A stretch of DNA of 64,000 bases from Turritopsis dohrnii (taxonomy: Eukaryota; Cnidaria; Hydrozoa; Anthoathecata; Oceaniidae): the NCBI GenBank assembly GCA_027922465.2, contig BQMF02000021.1:496001-560000 (forward strand), given 5' to 3'. This document shows, piece by piece, positions 34,441-47,527 of this stretch; positions within the stretch are counted from its first letter, which is position 1, and every line of letters starts with the position of its first letter. A model generated the notes under the pieces. It had not been told where the DNA came from and did not search any database. It saw only the letters and a list, made by a program, of their open reading frames with translations. The position numbers and the translations under genes are program-made.

Positions 34441-37214
34441 CTATCGAGTCTCTTTCTAACGATAATAACATTTCCAGTAATTCGTGATTGCCACATTTTG
34501 CAGCGTGAACGAACAATCGATCAAGAAGTTGGTTTCCTTTTTTTTTCAACACCAACTGTGAAAATACGATAAACTTCAGCTCCTCCGCACTCTTTAAGCA
34601 ATTTGTATCTTCAATTAGTTTTTCTTGATCTAAGAAATGGGGAGGTAAGGGTAGAAAATAAGAATAATTTGGACATTTTGACATAGTTAATGTCAATAAG
34701 TAAACCGAGAGTTTTAGTAATTGATTTATTTTGTTTTAGTGATCTTTATATAATCATTTATTTTCCACAAAATTTCAAGTTATACCTTCCCATGAATAGT
34801 TTTGAATCCTGTTTAAATTTGTAACCAAGTCTTTATCAAGTGTTAACGCCAAATTCTTGTAGCTGAAAAGAATTAAATTATTTTAAAAAGATTTGATCAG
34901 AAAGGTCCACTGAAAGAAGGAAATTACTCGATTAGTAAATATATCTTCCACAATATCAAGGCCATAAATGAAAATGAATAAGGTAAGACTGGAATTTGTA
35001 TTTGAATCCTGGTTAAGTCTTTTGATATCAAAATACTGCTTTATACCTGTTGTTACACAAGTTCTGCAACTGAACCAAACCGATACAGAAGGTAAATTGA
35101 TCGAAGATTGATATATGCGCATATATTTAGCTGACGACTTGGCAGAAAAAGTAATCAGTGATACACACAGACCAGATCCTGTCGTTGATACCGTCTATCA
35201 TATGTGCGGAAGGTGTAGTGGGGCTTCACATCACCTTCGCATAATTTTGAAAATGGAAAAAATGTGATGTGGTATAATGCCATTGTACCACTTGTTGCTA
35301 TATTGGTCATGGTTTACTATTTGGAAGGTTAGACGGAAAACGTTTGGACACCATCATCTTCTGTTGCCATTGTTGTGGTATGTTTTCTCAAGCACATCTT
35401 CTATTGCTTTGAACATTTAGTTCATTTAGAACGTTTAGAAGATAAGTTAAAAATGACTTTTTGGTGAATTCCCACCTAAGTCCATTCATCCAGATATTTT
35501 ACTTTTATGATATTTTCTCCTTAGTGCAAAAGTTATTGGAATAAAGCTTTTACACCAAACAGCCTGGTAACGGAAAAGTTCGCTTAAACCTCAAACTGAC
35601 AATTGGGAATATGATTCAAGGAGAAAGAGATCAATCAGGTGCAAGATAAACATCACGGTTGTCTTTGAAGCTTTGAGTAAGATTTCAGTAATACCAATAT
35701 ATTAAACCTTATTAAAATGCCTTATTACATTAAGTGTTGTTATTACATTAAACATCCACCATTACGATTTTAAGTGCTTTTACATTAAGCGTTGAAAGAT
35801 TTTCCATCAAGCGTTAATATGACATTAAGCGTTAATAGATTATTACATTAAACGCCAATATATCATTAAGCGCTGTTACTACATCAAGGGGTGTACCCTG
35901 TAAATATTTGATACCTGTATCTGTTTGATACTACGACATAGACCAGAGTGGTATTTGAAACCTACCGTGAATCGTCTTTTGCCACGAAATCTATAGGGAG
36001 AACATAATGATATTAAGTTATAAGAAAACAGTAATTTACTCTAAATTGGAAAATTTCAATCATGTTACCTTTGACCTTTGCCAACAATGACTTTTCCACT
36101 TCAGAAGCTTCATATTGTTTCCACTGAGGAGTTTCAAGTTTGGTGTCTATCGATGACCCAAATACAGTAGGGGCAGTTTCTACCAATCGACATTTCAAGT
36201 CACCCAAATTGCTTGTTGAAGGTTCGTTTTGCAAACAAACACTAAAGCCTAATTTTTTAGAAAGATTCCTTGATTTTTCTAGAAACCAAGAGCTTCCAGT
36301 TGTCACTATGATATCCTCTTTATTTGTAGGAAATGATTTCACTTCCTTCGCAATTTCCAGATTGCACTTTTTTTTTATTTTATATTCTTCTTTTTTATCG
36401 TCATACTTCCTCAAAATTCTTATTTTTTCTTCATTCAAGCTATCAATACATTCTTTCACCTTCATCATTTTCCTAATATCCAATTCTTTACAGAGCTCTT
36501 TTCTAAAATCATCCAATTGATTGTCTTCTTCCTCGCAATTTTCATAGCTCGTATATGAACCCAATAGACTTGCAAAGTATGATCTCAAGCCCTGCGCATG
36601 AATTGCTAAATCTTCTGATTTGTGACCTTTGTGTGTTCTGTGCTTGCAATACACACATATAGGTTTGTTGTTGCATCTTATACATACAATTCGTGCAATG
36701 CTGCCATGTTCCTTGCAAATAGCTTCAAAACCATTTGCATGATGATCGAACTCAATGAAGTGATGTTCTTCCCCATTGCATTGGTGGTCACCACAACATG
36801 AGTTACACAACTTCTTTTGCAATTTGGAACAATATCGAGTAATTACGTTTGGACAATCTTGTTGAGGACATTTCATGCTATAAAAGGCAGACAGGAATGT
36901 ATTACTTTTCACATTACCTTACATATTGTCTCGTTTTCAAATATTATAGTTCCTTACACTTTTCTTTCGCTTCTAGAATCTTCCAAGAGACTTTCCATCA
37001 CAAAGTTCTTAATTAGTTCGTCATCCAAAGTCTGATCCTTAAGAATGGTAGTCGATTTTTTACATCTGTTGGGGCAGCTCAACGTTGCACTTTCATCATC
37101 ATTGAAAACCAAATATGTTTCTCGACATGATTTACAAAAGGAATGGCCACAAGGCAAAAGCCAGCTGTCTATCTCCCGCTCCATGCAGATTGGACATTCC
37201 AATGATTTTTGCAT
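33932..37214 (-). CDS. RING - B-box - coiled-coil - ankyrin protein (TRIM-like), copy 2
   Basis: Five exons joined in phase: 37214-36958 (RING: CPIC, CGHSFCKSC, CPNRC), 36877-36069 (B-boxes and helical region), 35990-35966 (25-nt microexon), 34862-34786, 34629-33932 (ankyrin). Donors and acceptors are all GT/AG, giving a predicted 621 residues. B-box1 is CPQQDC..YC..LCNSC..H. B-box2 keeps the full ligand set (CKEH, CIRC, CVYC, H...H), unlike copy 1. The helical stretch (EEKIRILRKYDDKKEEYK) suits dimerisation as in TRIM proteins. About six nearly identical ankyrin repeats follow. Likely role: an E3 ubiquitin ligase in which ankyrin repeats replace the usual PRY-SPRY substrate domain, which is inference. 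The last repeat is cut by a frameshift at about 33935: the continuing frame reads LTALKHASHLGHANCVKLL. The start ATG (RMQKSLECPIC) is the first in frame near the RING; an upstream 5' exon is possible. Confidence 0.8.
35722..35892. repeat. Degenerate short tandem motif (tacattaagcgtt), about eight copies
   Basis: The motif tattacattaagcgtt and close variants recur about every 16-26 bases through an intron of TRIM-ankyrin copy 2. Confidence 0.7.
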
Positions 37215-37955
37215 TCTTGGAGATGTGACTGATTTGACTTTAAATTCTATAAAAAAAAGTGAAAGGAGAAGAAATTTTAAAGTTGATAAAGACACTCCCT
37301 TTAATTCTCTATTTGACTACTAAAGAATAAACTTTGTTTGATTAGGTATTAATAGTTGGATTTCTGCGAAAGCAAGAAATACATTAAAACCGGCTCTGTT
37401 TTTCTTCTTTTTCTTCTTTTTCTTACTGTCCAAATCTAGCGGTTTTTTGAAAATTCATGCGTGCGATTACATGAAACCAACGCACCGTGCCATGCATGTC
37501 AGCGGGAAGAAACCCTTTTAGATTTACCAAGGATTTACACAAGTGGATTTTTAAGATGAAAAACGAAAATATGTGATCGTGTTGAAATATGTGACGCTCA
37601 TTTTCAGCACAATGGCTTTTATTAAGTTCGATGTTCTTATTAATGTATTGTGTTCACGCACGTGGTTTTTTATAACGCATGTTATTCTTTTTAGTTTTTT
37701 CATTCGTTGTAGTTTTTATAAGAGAGAAAAACGTACTCGTTGAACTCTGTGTGTCTGTTTTATCAGATCGTTCTTTTCTAACTAAAACAAAATTCTCAAC
37801 GTTTTGTAAACAGAAGAGTCAAAAAGGTATATATTTGTTAGTTTTTAGTGTTCCTGTTCCTGTTTTCAGTTTCCTGTTAAGTTCCAACATCAAAAATGAT
37901 TGTCTGCTCTCTGCATGTTTGATGTTTTAATGTTTTTAATATTTTATATCAGTTT
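37215..37955. other. Upstream region of TRIM-ankyrin copy 2
   Basis: No coding exon recognised. A pyrimidine run (tttttcttctttttcttctttttc) lies at 37398-37422. Confidence 0.35.
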
Positions 37956-38789
37956 TTAAAGGGAAATTAAGCCTCTATCAAAAACTTTTTATATCAGCTG
38001 CAGAAAGGTCCCATTAATCTTCTGTGACCATTAGAAATGATTTTAAATGATAATTATACTCAGTTTTTCGTTATTTAGTATCTAACAACGGACGCCATTG
38101 CAGTGCTCTGAGATGGAAATTTTGACGTCACAGCGCGATCGCTCTTTTTGTAAGGGCTACATAAACTACAATATTTTGTTTTTGTTGATGAAAGTTCTTG
38201 TGTGCTTTGTGATATAAAACCTTTATTAAAAAGTATTTCGTTTTAAATTTATAGCAGGTATATGAGCGTAAGTGAGTTTTTGAACAAAATGTGTATATTT
38301 TAGATGTGTAAAAAATGAAATCTTCAGTATGACTGTTTTTGTTTTTCTTGAATCGCTAACAACGATAAACTTATTTTACATTTTGCTGATTCTTGATGTT
38401 TAAGATTGTTATGTTGATGAATGATAAATATCTTCGTGTTTTCTTTGTTGTTTTTCTACCGTTTCTCGTATCTTTAGAATATAGGCGCAAAAAACATGTC
38501 ATCATGTGCTGCCTACGTCTGATGTTTCTGCAAATGAAATGCGCTCTGTGACGTCATGATATTTATAACGAAAGCTGTAATGGCGATTTAACTACGTTGA
38601 TTTTTTAGCAGTTTTTTGATCAGCGCGCAGTAGCAGCTGATCTTTCATTAGCGTTTGTCTGTCCTTCCTTCCGTCCGTCCGTTATTCCAGAATTTTTGTC
38701 CACAGTACTAGCCTGGATTCCTCCTTACACTGGAGTAAAGGCTTTTACTCGTTCCACATTGAACTTTGGCGTAGTTAGGTAGCTAAGAA

Positions 38790-40190
38790 TAGAGGCTAGT
38801 CTTCAGTGAAGTGGTAGGTACGCCATTTTTTCTTAGTCAGTGCAGATGCAGATGCAGTGGAAGATGTTTTTGTTTTCTGCAAGCTTTTTGAAGAGATGAT
38901 TCGACAGATATATAGAAATATTAAATGATGGAAATAAATGATTTTAGTTCAGTATTTTCTTAGAATGTTTTGTGTTATATTTTGAATGAACGTATGAAAA
39001 ACAGAAACACAAATATTTATATCTAAAAAATGTCACTGATGTTTATTGTTTATTGATGATAACAACAGTGTTACAATGATTAGTAATTAATTTCTTGGAA
39101 CAGTAAAGGATTGAAGCTGTGGCATTAGAGCAAAGGCGAAATTTTATCAGCCAGGCTGAAGACTCATAAACTGACATGAAAACATCATGGCACAACACAC
39201 AGCCATAATGAAGGGAGCTGTCGAGCCCTTTACTTTATGTGGAGAAAAGTCTGTTATGTTAATTCAAAGAGAAACTGCAAGTATAAATGTGACGTTGTAT
39301 ATTATATACAACAAGAAGTTCAGAAAACCCACGTAATTTTTTAATACACAACAGGATTGAGACAAATGATAATAACATGAAAGAATCTGATTGAGTGTGC
39401 TTCTTAAATAGAATTTACTATTGTATTTATGTATGATATTTTATTTCTTTAAAATTAATTACTGTTAATTTTTCTAATTACGAACAACCTTTTTCTTATT
39501 ACAAGCTTAAATCAAAACACATTCCACCATAACATTCTGTAAATTACAAACTATACAATTCCTGGCTGTGTTGTCACTCAAGCCCGAACACAAATGTCTG
39601 CTTTCAGCAAATATGTATAAGTGATTTGCTTATGAATGTTTATTTTTACTACCGAAATATGTTTATTTTTTATTTCATATTTTTTTCATTTGGGATTTAG
39701 GAAGGCTATAGCCATCTTAAATCCTAATAGATTCCAGTGGCGTAACTGAGTTAAACTTAGGGCAGGTGCATTTTTCATGTATTTGGGTTTGGAATATACA
39801 ATCGTAAAGCACCATGCCAACAAATGCACAAAGCTATTTTATGCAATTTAGTTGACAAAAATTTAATGATTTATATAAATTTAGTAAAAAGAATATCATA
39901 TGAAAGATTGGTTGCTAAGAGAAAAGGGCAACCTAAATCCGAGGGTGGTGCGATTGCACCCAACACACCCCGCCAGTTACGGCACTGTATTCATCACATT
40001 TACAGTATGTTTAGGAGTTCTTATTCTGATAAAATAATGTGTGTGAACATATGTTTTTGAACTAAATAATATTAAATCTGAATTCTTGAGTTTAATTTTA
40101 TAAATCATTATTCTAAGCCCTTATTTTTTGTTGAAAATAACTCTCTTTTTTTCCTAATTTGGAATGTAATGTTAGTAGAGATTTTAGTAG
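38790..40190. repeat. Dispersed repeat family A, copy 2
   Basis: Counterpart of 18730-21060 without the hAT insertion, but with its own MITE at 39735-39987. Confidence 0.7.
39735..39987. mobile_element. MITE, CAGTGGCGTAACT ends
   Basis: The ends cagtggcgtaact and agttacggcactg are inverted with one mismatch. Flanks gattc / tattc are an imperfect 5-bp duplication. It is absent from the matching position in family A copy 1. Confidence 0.65.
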
Positions 40191-40412
40191 AGGTTTTTGA
40201 TTGCCTTTGACAGTTATTTGCTTATGTCTATCCCAAAGTATATTGTTATACTATTATATATTCACTGTAGTAGTAAAATTAGGTTAGAGCGATTCTCCTT
40301 ATCTTTTGTAAACCTGTATACAAATTTGATTGTATAATTTTGTAAGATGTTATAGAGTTACAAAAGGAACTGTTCTATTGAATTACATTGTTTTCCATAA
40401 TTTTATGGTACA

Positions 40413-40577
40413 CAGTGGCGGATCTAGAGGTATGTCGAAATTTGTGTAGGACAGCATTAACATAATTTGTGAATTCAATTTATATTACCAATGGGATTAT
40501 TTGAACGCTTTTCTTTTATGGGTAGATTGCTAACACTCTCCTACACAAATTTCGACATACCTCTAGATCCGCCCCTG
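40413..40577. mobile_element. 165-bp palindromic hAT-like MITE, duplication GTACA
   Basis: Inverted arms of about 39 bp (cagtggcggatctagaggta...gtgtagga), nearly perfect. GTACA is duplicated at 40408-40412 and 40578-40582. The terminal cag(t/g)ggcggatc matches the large element at 26176-28722. Confidence 0.88.
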
Positions 40578-41659
40578 GTACAATAGGGTCTTACATATTG
40601 ATGCAGTTGTTGATGTGTTGTTTCTTTCTCCTCGGCAAGAATTATAAGAGAAACCTTATCATTTTGACCATGAACACCTTCATTCAATAATAAATTCAAA
40701 ATAAGTTCTTTTGTTTTATTAAATTCAATTCCACCCTGATAAGTAAGGACAACATTTTTATCTGAATATCAGGGTGACTTGGTTCATTTTTGCTGAATTA
40801 TACTATGATAATTATTTAGCGAAATGATGCATTTTTCTTATGGCTTAAAAAAATGCTGCCGATTTGCTGCGGCTTCATTTTTTGTTTTTTATACTGATAC
40901 ATAATATTCTCTTCCTATAAATAGTTTTTTTGTAGACTTATTGTTTCTCACTTATTGATTATAGGAATCGGCCTAGTGTGGAGACCAAACTCTTTTAAAG
41001 CTCATGCTTATACTATTACTTTTATAAACACGTATTCTCATGTCTGGCAGTATTTTATCTGAAGGAAAAAAATTGATCTGATTTCGTATAATCTGATATT
41101 ATACGAAAGCTGCGTGTTTATTAATGAACCCAGTAGAATAAAATTTAGATCTTTTTGCGAAAACTGTAAAGCGAAGACGTGAAGAAACAAGCACAGATTC
41201 AAAATAAGTTAAATGTAGCTACCTATTGAACTATTAACGAGAAAGAAACTCTAAAAGAAAATGACCGCATGCGAACATCAGCAAATCATGCAAATTGTTT
41301 TGAAATAGTAAAAGGAAATCGTCGATAAAAATGGTCGTGTGGTTAAAGAAACATTTCTCTTATTTATTTGTTGCATCTGTAACCCTCCTATAATATGAAG
41401 TAAGGATGAAATGAAAGTTACCCGTCTTATTTACTGAGGATTATTTAGAAACGAGACTCTTTAAAAGAGTTTCAACTCAGAGATTTGAGCCGGAGTTTAA
41501 ACAGGAGCTGCTTTGTCTAGTGCGCTGATCTTCACGCCCTCTGGCGTCTTGTTTCATTTGGAATACCTTTTATACATAAAAAGGTGTTCCTCTAGGATAA
41601 AGGAAGTATTTCATGCTCAAAATCAGAAAAGAAATTTTAAGGCTTAATTTCCCTTTTAG

Positions 41660-43050
41660 TTATACACTGTTGATAATGTCCCTTTTTTATGAATGGCTTT
41701 CCTAATCAGCGAATTAAAACATCTTCCAACTGTCTGTAAATTCAGTGCACATGAAACACGATACAAAACTTTCCTTTCAGTTATATAATTTATGTGTGTG
41801 CTTGGGCATACGTATAAGTATACGTACGTATAAGTATACTTTCAAAATCTTTATTTACTTTTTGTGTTTTCAATATTGAGAAATCCATTCTTAATTAAGA
41901 AGATTGACGGTACATATCACATGTTTAAAGAGTACGATTAACATACGAAATCACTGTGATATCTGAAAACATCAATAAAAGGTTAATATTTCGCTCCCCA
42001 AAAATATAGGATGTTTTTGTCATCACACAGTGTCGATTACACTTTCCCAATGCCCTGGAGTGCCCATGAAATCAGAAATGGAATGCTGTGTTGTAAAAAT
42101 CATTCAACCTTATTTTCAAATTTCTTAAAGAATTTTTATAAACAGGCCACGAATGTCAACTTAGATTAAGAATGTTTGTGAGTGTATGCCATATCAATCA
42201 AACTAAAACAAAAATGTCTGATTTCAGTTGTATGTTGATTTTGGTCTATGTAGATGTATTTTGCATGACCAAAATCTGTGTGCCTTTTTGTGCTTGTCAT
42301 TTAGGAAGATTGACACAAAATTATCAAATTCAGAAATTCATATCTTTTAGAGTTTATGAGTTATGCGCTCATTCATTGTGATATCTGCAAGAATCAATAT
42401 ATCCTTGATATTGTTTCGTACCAGCAAAATAAGGAATGTAATTCAGAAGTAATCCAGTTTATTAGCAGTATATACATTACAAATCTCAGATAGTGTCAGT
42501 TATCATTTAACAATGTCTTGGGGGAGTATACATGATTAGAAATGTGATGTTTTATTTTGGAAATCATATATACATAACCTCTTTCCAATTTTCAGTCACA
42601 TAGTCTTTTATTTTTCATTTTTCAGCAGATTTTGCAGAAATCTGTTTGCCTGTTAGGGCATCTTGTTTTTCTTGTTAACGCCTATTGTTGATAGCATTAA
42701 AATTACGTACTTCACCAAATTTCGGTTTTTGAAAACACCCTTAGACTAATACTTCTATTACAACTGCAGACGAAATGGCAGTTTAGCCTACACTTTAAAG
42801 TCTAAGAAATTTCCTTAACAAAACTACATAAATTGGAATGACCAAGGCAGGCTATGAATTTTCAAGAGATGATCAAAATATTCAATAAAGTATTTTTTAA
42901 AGGATTTCAGTTAATTCTAAATAGGGAGAAAAGTTTGAAATTAGGTTCTGATTTTATTGTTACGAATATCTTATGCTTCAAAGATCATTTACAGTTAAAA
43001 GAAAAAGCTTTACTAGAAACATCTCTTACTTTAACTTTCGCCTGAAACCT
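41660..43050. other. Intergenic, no gene seen
   Basis: AT-rich; open frames at 42172-42381 and 42854-43045 (+) show no family or splice support. Confidence 0.35.
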
Positions 43051-43056
43051 TTTTAC

Positions 43057-43192
43057 AATAATAATAATAATAATAATAATTGTATTTCAGGGTAATCCAT
43101 TTACATGGCTATTCTCCCAATGAATATATTATATATATATATAAAACAACAACAACAACAACAACAACAACAATAACAACAACAACAAACTA
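43057..43192. repeat. Microsatellites (AAT)n, (AT)n and (AAC)n around a shared repeat tail
   Basis: (AAT)n at 43057-43080 is followed by tgtatttcagggtaatccatttacatggctattct, also present at 17372-17411. (AT)n and then (AAC)n at about 43145-43190 follow. The shared piece is probably the 3' end of a dispersed retroelement. Confidence 0.65.
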
Positions 43193-43199
43193 CATACAC

Positions 43200-46100
43200 T
43201 ATCATGTATACATATAACTTAAAACGTTCATACAGACATTTATTCCATAATTATAATTGCAAGGTAAAATATACAAATAGAAAGTCATATGATATAAGCA
43301 TAGCACAGTCTTACTTGTTATTTGAACTTTCTTTGCATCTGTTGAGGAAACGCTTAATTTCATTCAAACTAAATTTGATTTGTGTTTTTTCATTGGTTTC
43401 TCATTAATATGTAAAAACACTTGCAATTTGGTATAAAGTCTAGTGTTCATAACATGATTCAGTCTGAATAAAGTACCGATATGTATGCATACTCAACCAT
43501 CTTGTAATATTATACTCATTACGTCATCGGTACCTAATTTAGACTTCAGGTTTCCTATAAGGTCCCTAAATCTCAACAACTTTCTCCCAAAGCAACCATT
43601 GTTTAAATAGCTTACGAAGTTACTGTGATTTTTTAAGTGTTTACTTAGGTTCATGTATTTCCTTCGTTCCTTCGCTATTTGCTCATCCGGGACCATTTTG
43701 AGACCCGTTTGTTTGATCTCTATTTACATCAACATTAGTGCAACCCTCCACCTCTACATATAGCAGTAAGTTATTATCAGTTGATGTGTGTCAAAGTGTA
43801 CCGTATCTTTAAACACATACATATATTTTATAAGCTACACGTTTAAGCAAATTAGTCAATTTTCTTCAAAAGTTAAGCAACAGTACAAACAGAATGTTAC
43901 ATAAATTAGCAACATAAATTTTTGAAGTGATGCAGCACTAGTATGGCTACAGCACATGTTTTTAAATTAATACACTAGGTTGCTACACTAGGTTGCAGTG
44001 CTAGGCTTTTCAATCCATGCGATGATTTGAATGCTCCAGACTTTGTGCTTAATTAAACAACTAACGCGACATGTACATATTATCGATTAATGTTTAGCAA
44101 CAAATTAAGCAACACTACTAATAAAAAATTTAAGCAACATTACCATTAACGGCAGACCTGGCTGCTTATAAAAAAACGTGCATAACCGTTTAAAAGTCAT
44201 CTATCATGATCAAGCTGTTTGAATTACAGTATGAAAAATCGGAAATAATAAAATTATAGTATTAAAACTTACATTAAAGTTTCTTCTGTTTCAACAACGT
44301 TCTCTTACGAAAGATTCAATCACGGTATTGTTGACATATCGTGCTATGATATGACAAGAGTTCTCATGTTGCAACACTCCAAATTCTGATTGGCTGTGAT
44401 TTCGAACAAACGCTACACGAAATCACATGTTTTAACAGACGTTTTGTAATGACGCATTCGTTAACGGCCTGTCATAGATGTAAATATAAATATTGAAGAA
44501 CTCTCAGATTGGTTGTTTACTTTAAACTTATATTGGCTTTTATATTCGCGTAGAGATCTATGCTTGAAATTCGATCGGCGTTTTCAGAAAGACATTAACT
44601 CTGTGATGTTTGTGAAAACAATATGGAATGTCATTCATATCTGGCAAAGGACGGAGGTCATCTACAAAGTATGTACGCACCGAAAAGGGGAAGTGATCAC
44701 TGTAAAAGTGCATGCTTGCGTAAGTGGGGAGAGGTCATTTCTTTGCATGTGGGTGGGTACAGACGTGGGGTGACGGTGATAATACCTCAAACAACATACG
44801 TACAGATGCCCCCTAATTTATCATTTTCATATGCGTACATTGGAAAAAATCCTTAAAGATAATTTATAAAAGAAACTATGCGCTTCAGTGATCTGATGTT
44901 AGCAGTAAGAATTCTAATCAGAACAGTAAGGTCTGGAAAGTCTGAGCTGAAAACTCGAGAAAAACAACAACAACAGATGGTTTTCTGTAATCCAAAAATC
45001 TAGAAATTGGCTCAACAGGAAGCTACGATAGCCGGTTCGTTGTTTTCCTGATCTAAATCAGAATTCGTAATTGCTAGCAGTTTGACGTCATAGGCTTGCT
45101 CGCTGCACTTAAAAACTGAAAAATGAAAGTAGACAAAGAAAAAATATGTTTACCGAGAAATATGTAAGATCGTTATACTAATGACACTTTATGATTCAAC
45201 TACCCTCGTTGATTATTTTGTTTGGAGCAAGCAATGTGTACAAATGAACAAAGTATGAAAGGGAGGAGAAAGTAAAAGTACTTCAAACAAAACTAGTAAG
45301 AAAGAGATTGCGAAAATATACTTCAAAACTACACTGCGGCATTTCGTTAGGATGCCAACGCAAATAAGGGTGAACTATTTAATACGCTTGCATGGCGGGA
45401 TGGCGTCACAATGGGATTTCATTCGAATGGCTTTGCAAATAGAAATGGCGTCCGTAATGATGAAGAGAAAGTAAATTATGGTAATTAATTTTGAGAACTT
45501 TTTCCGCGAATCATGCGAATTATGTAAAAAAATTTACCATATTTTGAAGTGTTTGAATGAAACTTTTGCGTGTAGGAGTTGAGCTTTAAGTATACGTAAA
45601 CCACGTTTTCTTTCACTTCCTGGTGAAAACATTGATTAAAACGTTGGACCAAACAAGACAAAAATCGTTTATGTGATCTCAAACTGATTTTGTAGCAGTT
45701 TCACTGGAATGATGTTTTCACGATAAGGTATCAAAATTTTGGCACATTGAAGTAAACTGGAAAGACAACATCATCAGCTACTATCATCACCATCATCATC
45801 ATCATCAACAACAACAACAACAAACACATTGTTTCATCGAATGATCATATTACAAACCGTAATGCATACAGTTGACAAAAATCATGCGCATATTCAAATA
45901 TTCTGATTGGCTGCTGATAGATAAAAAACCAATCGACATTTATTTTTCCACGTTCACGCTGAATGGAGAGTTTTCGTAACGAAACACACATTTCCCGAAT
46001 GTTAGAATTTTATGTTTTTTTTCAATCTATCAAACTCCAACCTCGTTTTGATGTGTCTTATTGTTACCCGCAAGTTAACTGATTATAGCGTTTACTGAAC

Positions 46101-47270
46101 TGCAAATCATTATAGGAGTACTTGTGATAATTTTCATCAAGTTATCACATCAAAACGAGGCCGGATAGGATAGTTCAACGAAATATCGATGTTTGAGAAA
46201 ATTGAGGCAGGTCAAGACAGCCTTCAATGGAAACAAAGCGTTTCCATCTTATTCAAGTTATTTCTTTGACAGACCTCCTTGAGAAAGCATTTTATTGATG
46301 AGGTATAGTATGACAGGAAAAATAGATTTCCCGAATACGTCTTTATACTTCACGTTCGTACAAAGTTGTCCCAACGCATCTCGTTTCTATGCTGATAAGT
46401 ATTTGAGATTGAGGCTAAAACAGGTTTTACTTATTAAGGAATTATCATAGAAAAAATAACGAGGTTCGTATGGACAAAACTGCGATTAACATGAATCCAC
46501 CATTCCTGGAATGTGAGACCATGGAAACTCGAGTTACAAATTGGGTCATAAAGTCAAGTTATGCATTATGACGTCGTAATTCGAGATATTAACGTTTTAA
46601 TTTCCGACTAATCACTTCGAGCTATTAATTTTGACTTTTATTTTTCAAATATTTCACGAATGCTTTTCAAAACAATCATATCTTTTCCGACAAATTATCT
46701 CCACCACCAAATTAAACTATTGGACTAAAATGTTGAAAATCATTCAATTCTAATGAAAATTTCCACGTAAACCAAGTTGTTAGAGAAATGTATTTCGGGT
46801 TTTCCGGGTCTTCCGGAATGTCAGTAATACTACAGCAGTGTGGTAGTTGTACTCAGTAAGATGGAGATAAAAACATTCCGAAAACCGTGAATTCGGGAGA
46901 AGGGTTTTCCATATCTATCTGCTCGATGTTGTTCAGGTCCTGTAAACTCCATGAGGACAACGCGACAGATTTTGAAGGAGTAAAAGGCAAGTATTTATCA
47001 AACAAAATGCCTTAATAACTTTAAAATGTACATGTTTGTGTGTTGTTTCAATCGAAATCGCGAAAATATTAACTAGAAATGAAAACTAGAACAGATTGAC
47101 GTAGAAAGTGGAAGATAAATGTTTGCTATTCAAATTTTAATAAAACTCCAATTTTTTTAAGAGAAAAGCTTAGGCCCAATGCCTCTTATTAACTCCAAAT
47201 CGTTTCGGAAATGTGTTGAGTATTTTTAATGATAATGTAAGTTCTGGCTGAGGTTCTTTATCGTGTAAAA
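43200..47270. other. Intergenic, no gene recognised
   Basis: Contains (ATC)n(AAC)n near 45787-45828 and an inverted pair cctcgttttgatgtg at 46040-46054 and 46145-46160. Open frames at 43493-43696 (-), 44513-44773 (+) and 45485-45682 (-) match nothing I know. Confidence 0.35.
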
Positions 47271-47274
47271 TATC

Positions 47275-47470
47275 AATTTGGATTGGTTTTGCTGCATCGA
47301 ACATCATATCTGACATGGTCGTCGTCTTGACAGTTTCGCCCGTATACCATGACCTGATACTATATCCGTGCCGACAGCAAAGCCTTTGTCAAGGCTGACA
47401 TTGTCATCATTCCCGACGTAAATCCAGGAGGTGTGCGTAGAATAACAGTGCTTGGATTGAGGCAATGAGC
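47275..47470 (-). pseudogene. Degenerate copy of the Cys-rich exon
   Basis: The minus-strand frame reads CCSLPQSKHCYSTHTSWIY, almost the same as the intact exon next to it, then decays (frame lost after SLDKG). Confidence 0.55.
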
Positions 47471-47527
47471 AGCATCATCAACATATTAAGACGAAAACAA
47501 AACAGAGTTTAAACAAAATTTCTGGTT

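Larger units (their letters stand above)
37958..41656. mobile_element. Putative 3.7-kb element with AAAGGGAAATTAAGCC ends
   Basis: Inverted 17-bp ends aaagggaaattaagcct (37958-37974) and aggcttaatttcccttt (41640-41656). The left about 250 bp (including gacgtcacagcgcgatcgct) is repeated in inverted orientation at 60965-61185, showing a mobile family. Family A (38790-40190) and two MITEs lie inside. No transposase frame recognised, and no TSD confirmed, so the outer limits could be coincidental. Confidence 0.45.

Noticed and set aside
35722..35892. CRISPR-like array
   Set aside because: Units are degenerate with irregular spacing and the window is eukaryotic.
37958..41656. Calling 37958-41656 a confirmed transposon
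   Set aside because: Ends match but no target duplication could be aligned; listed only as putative.
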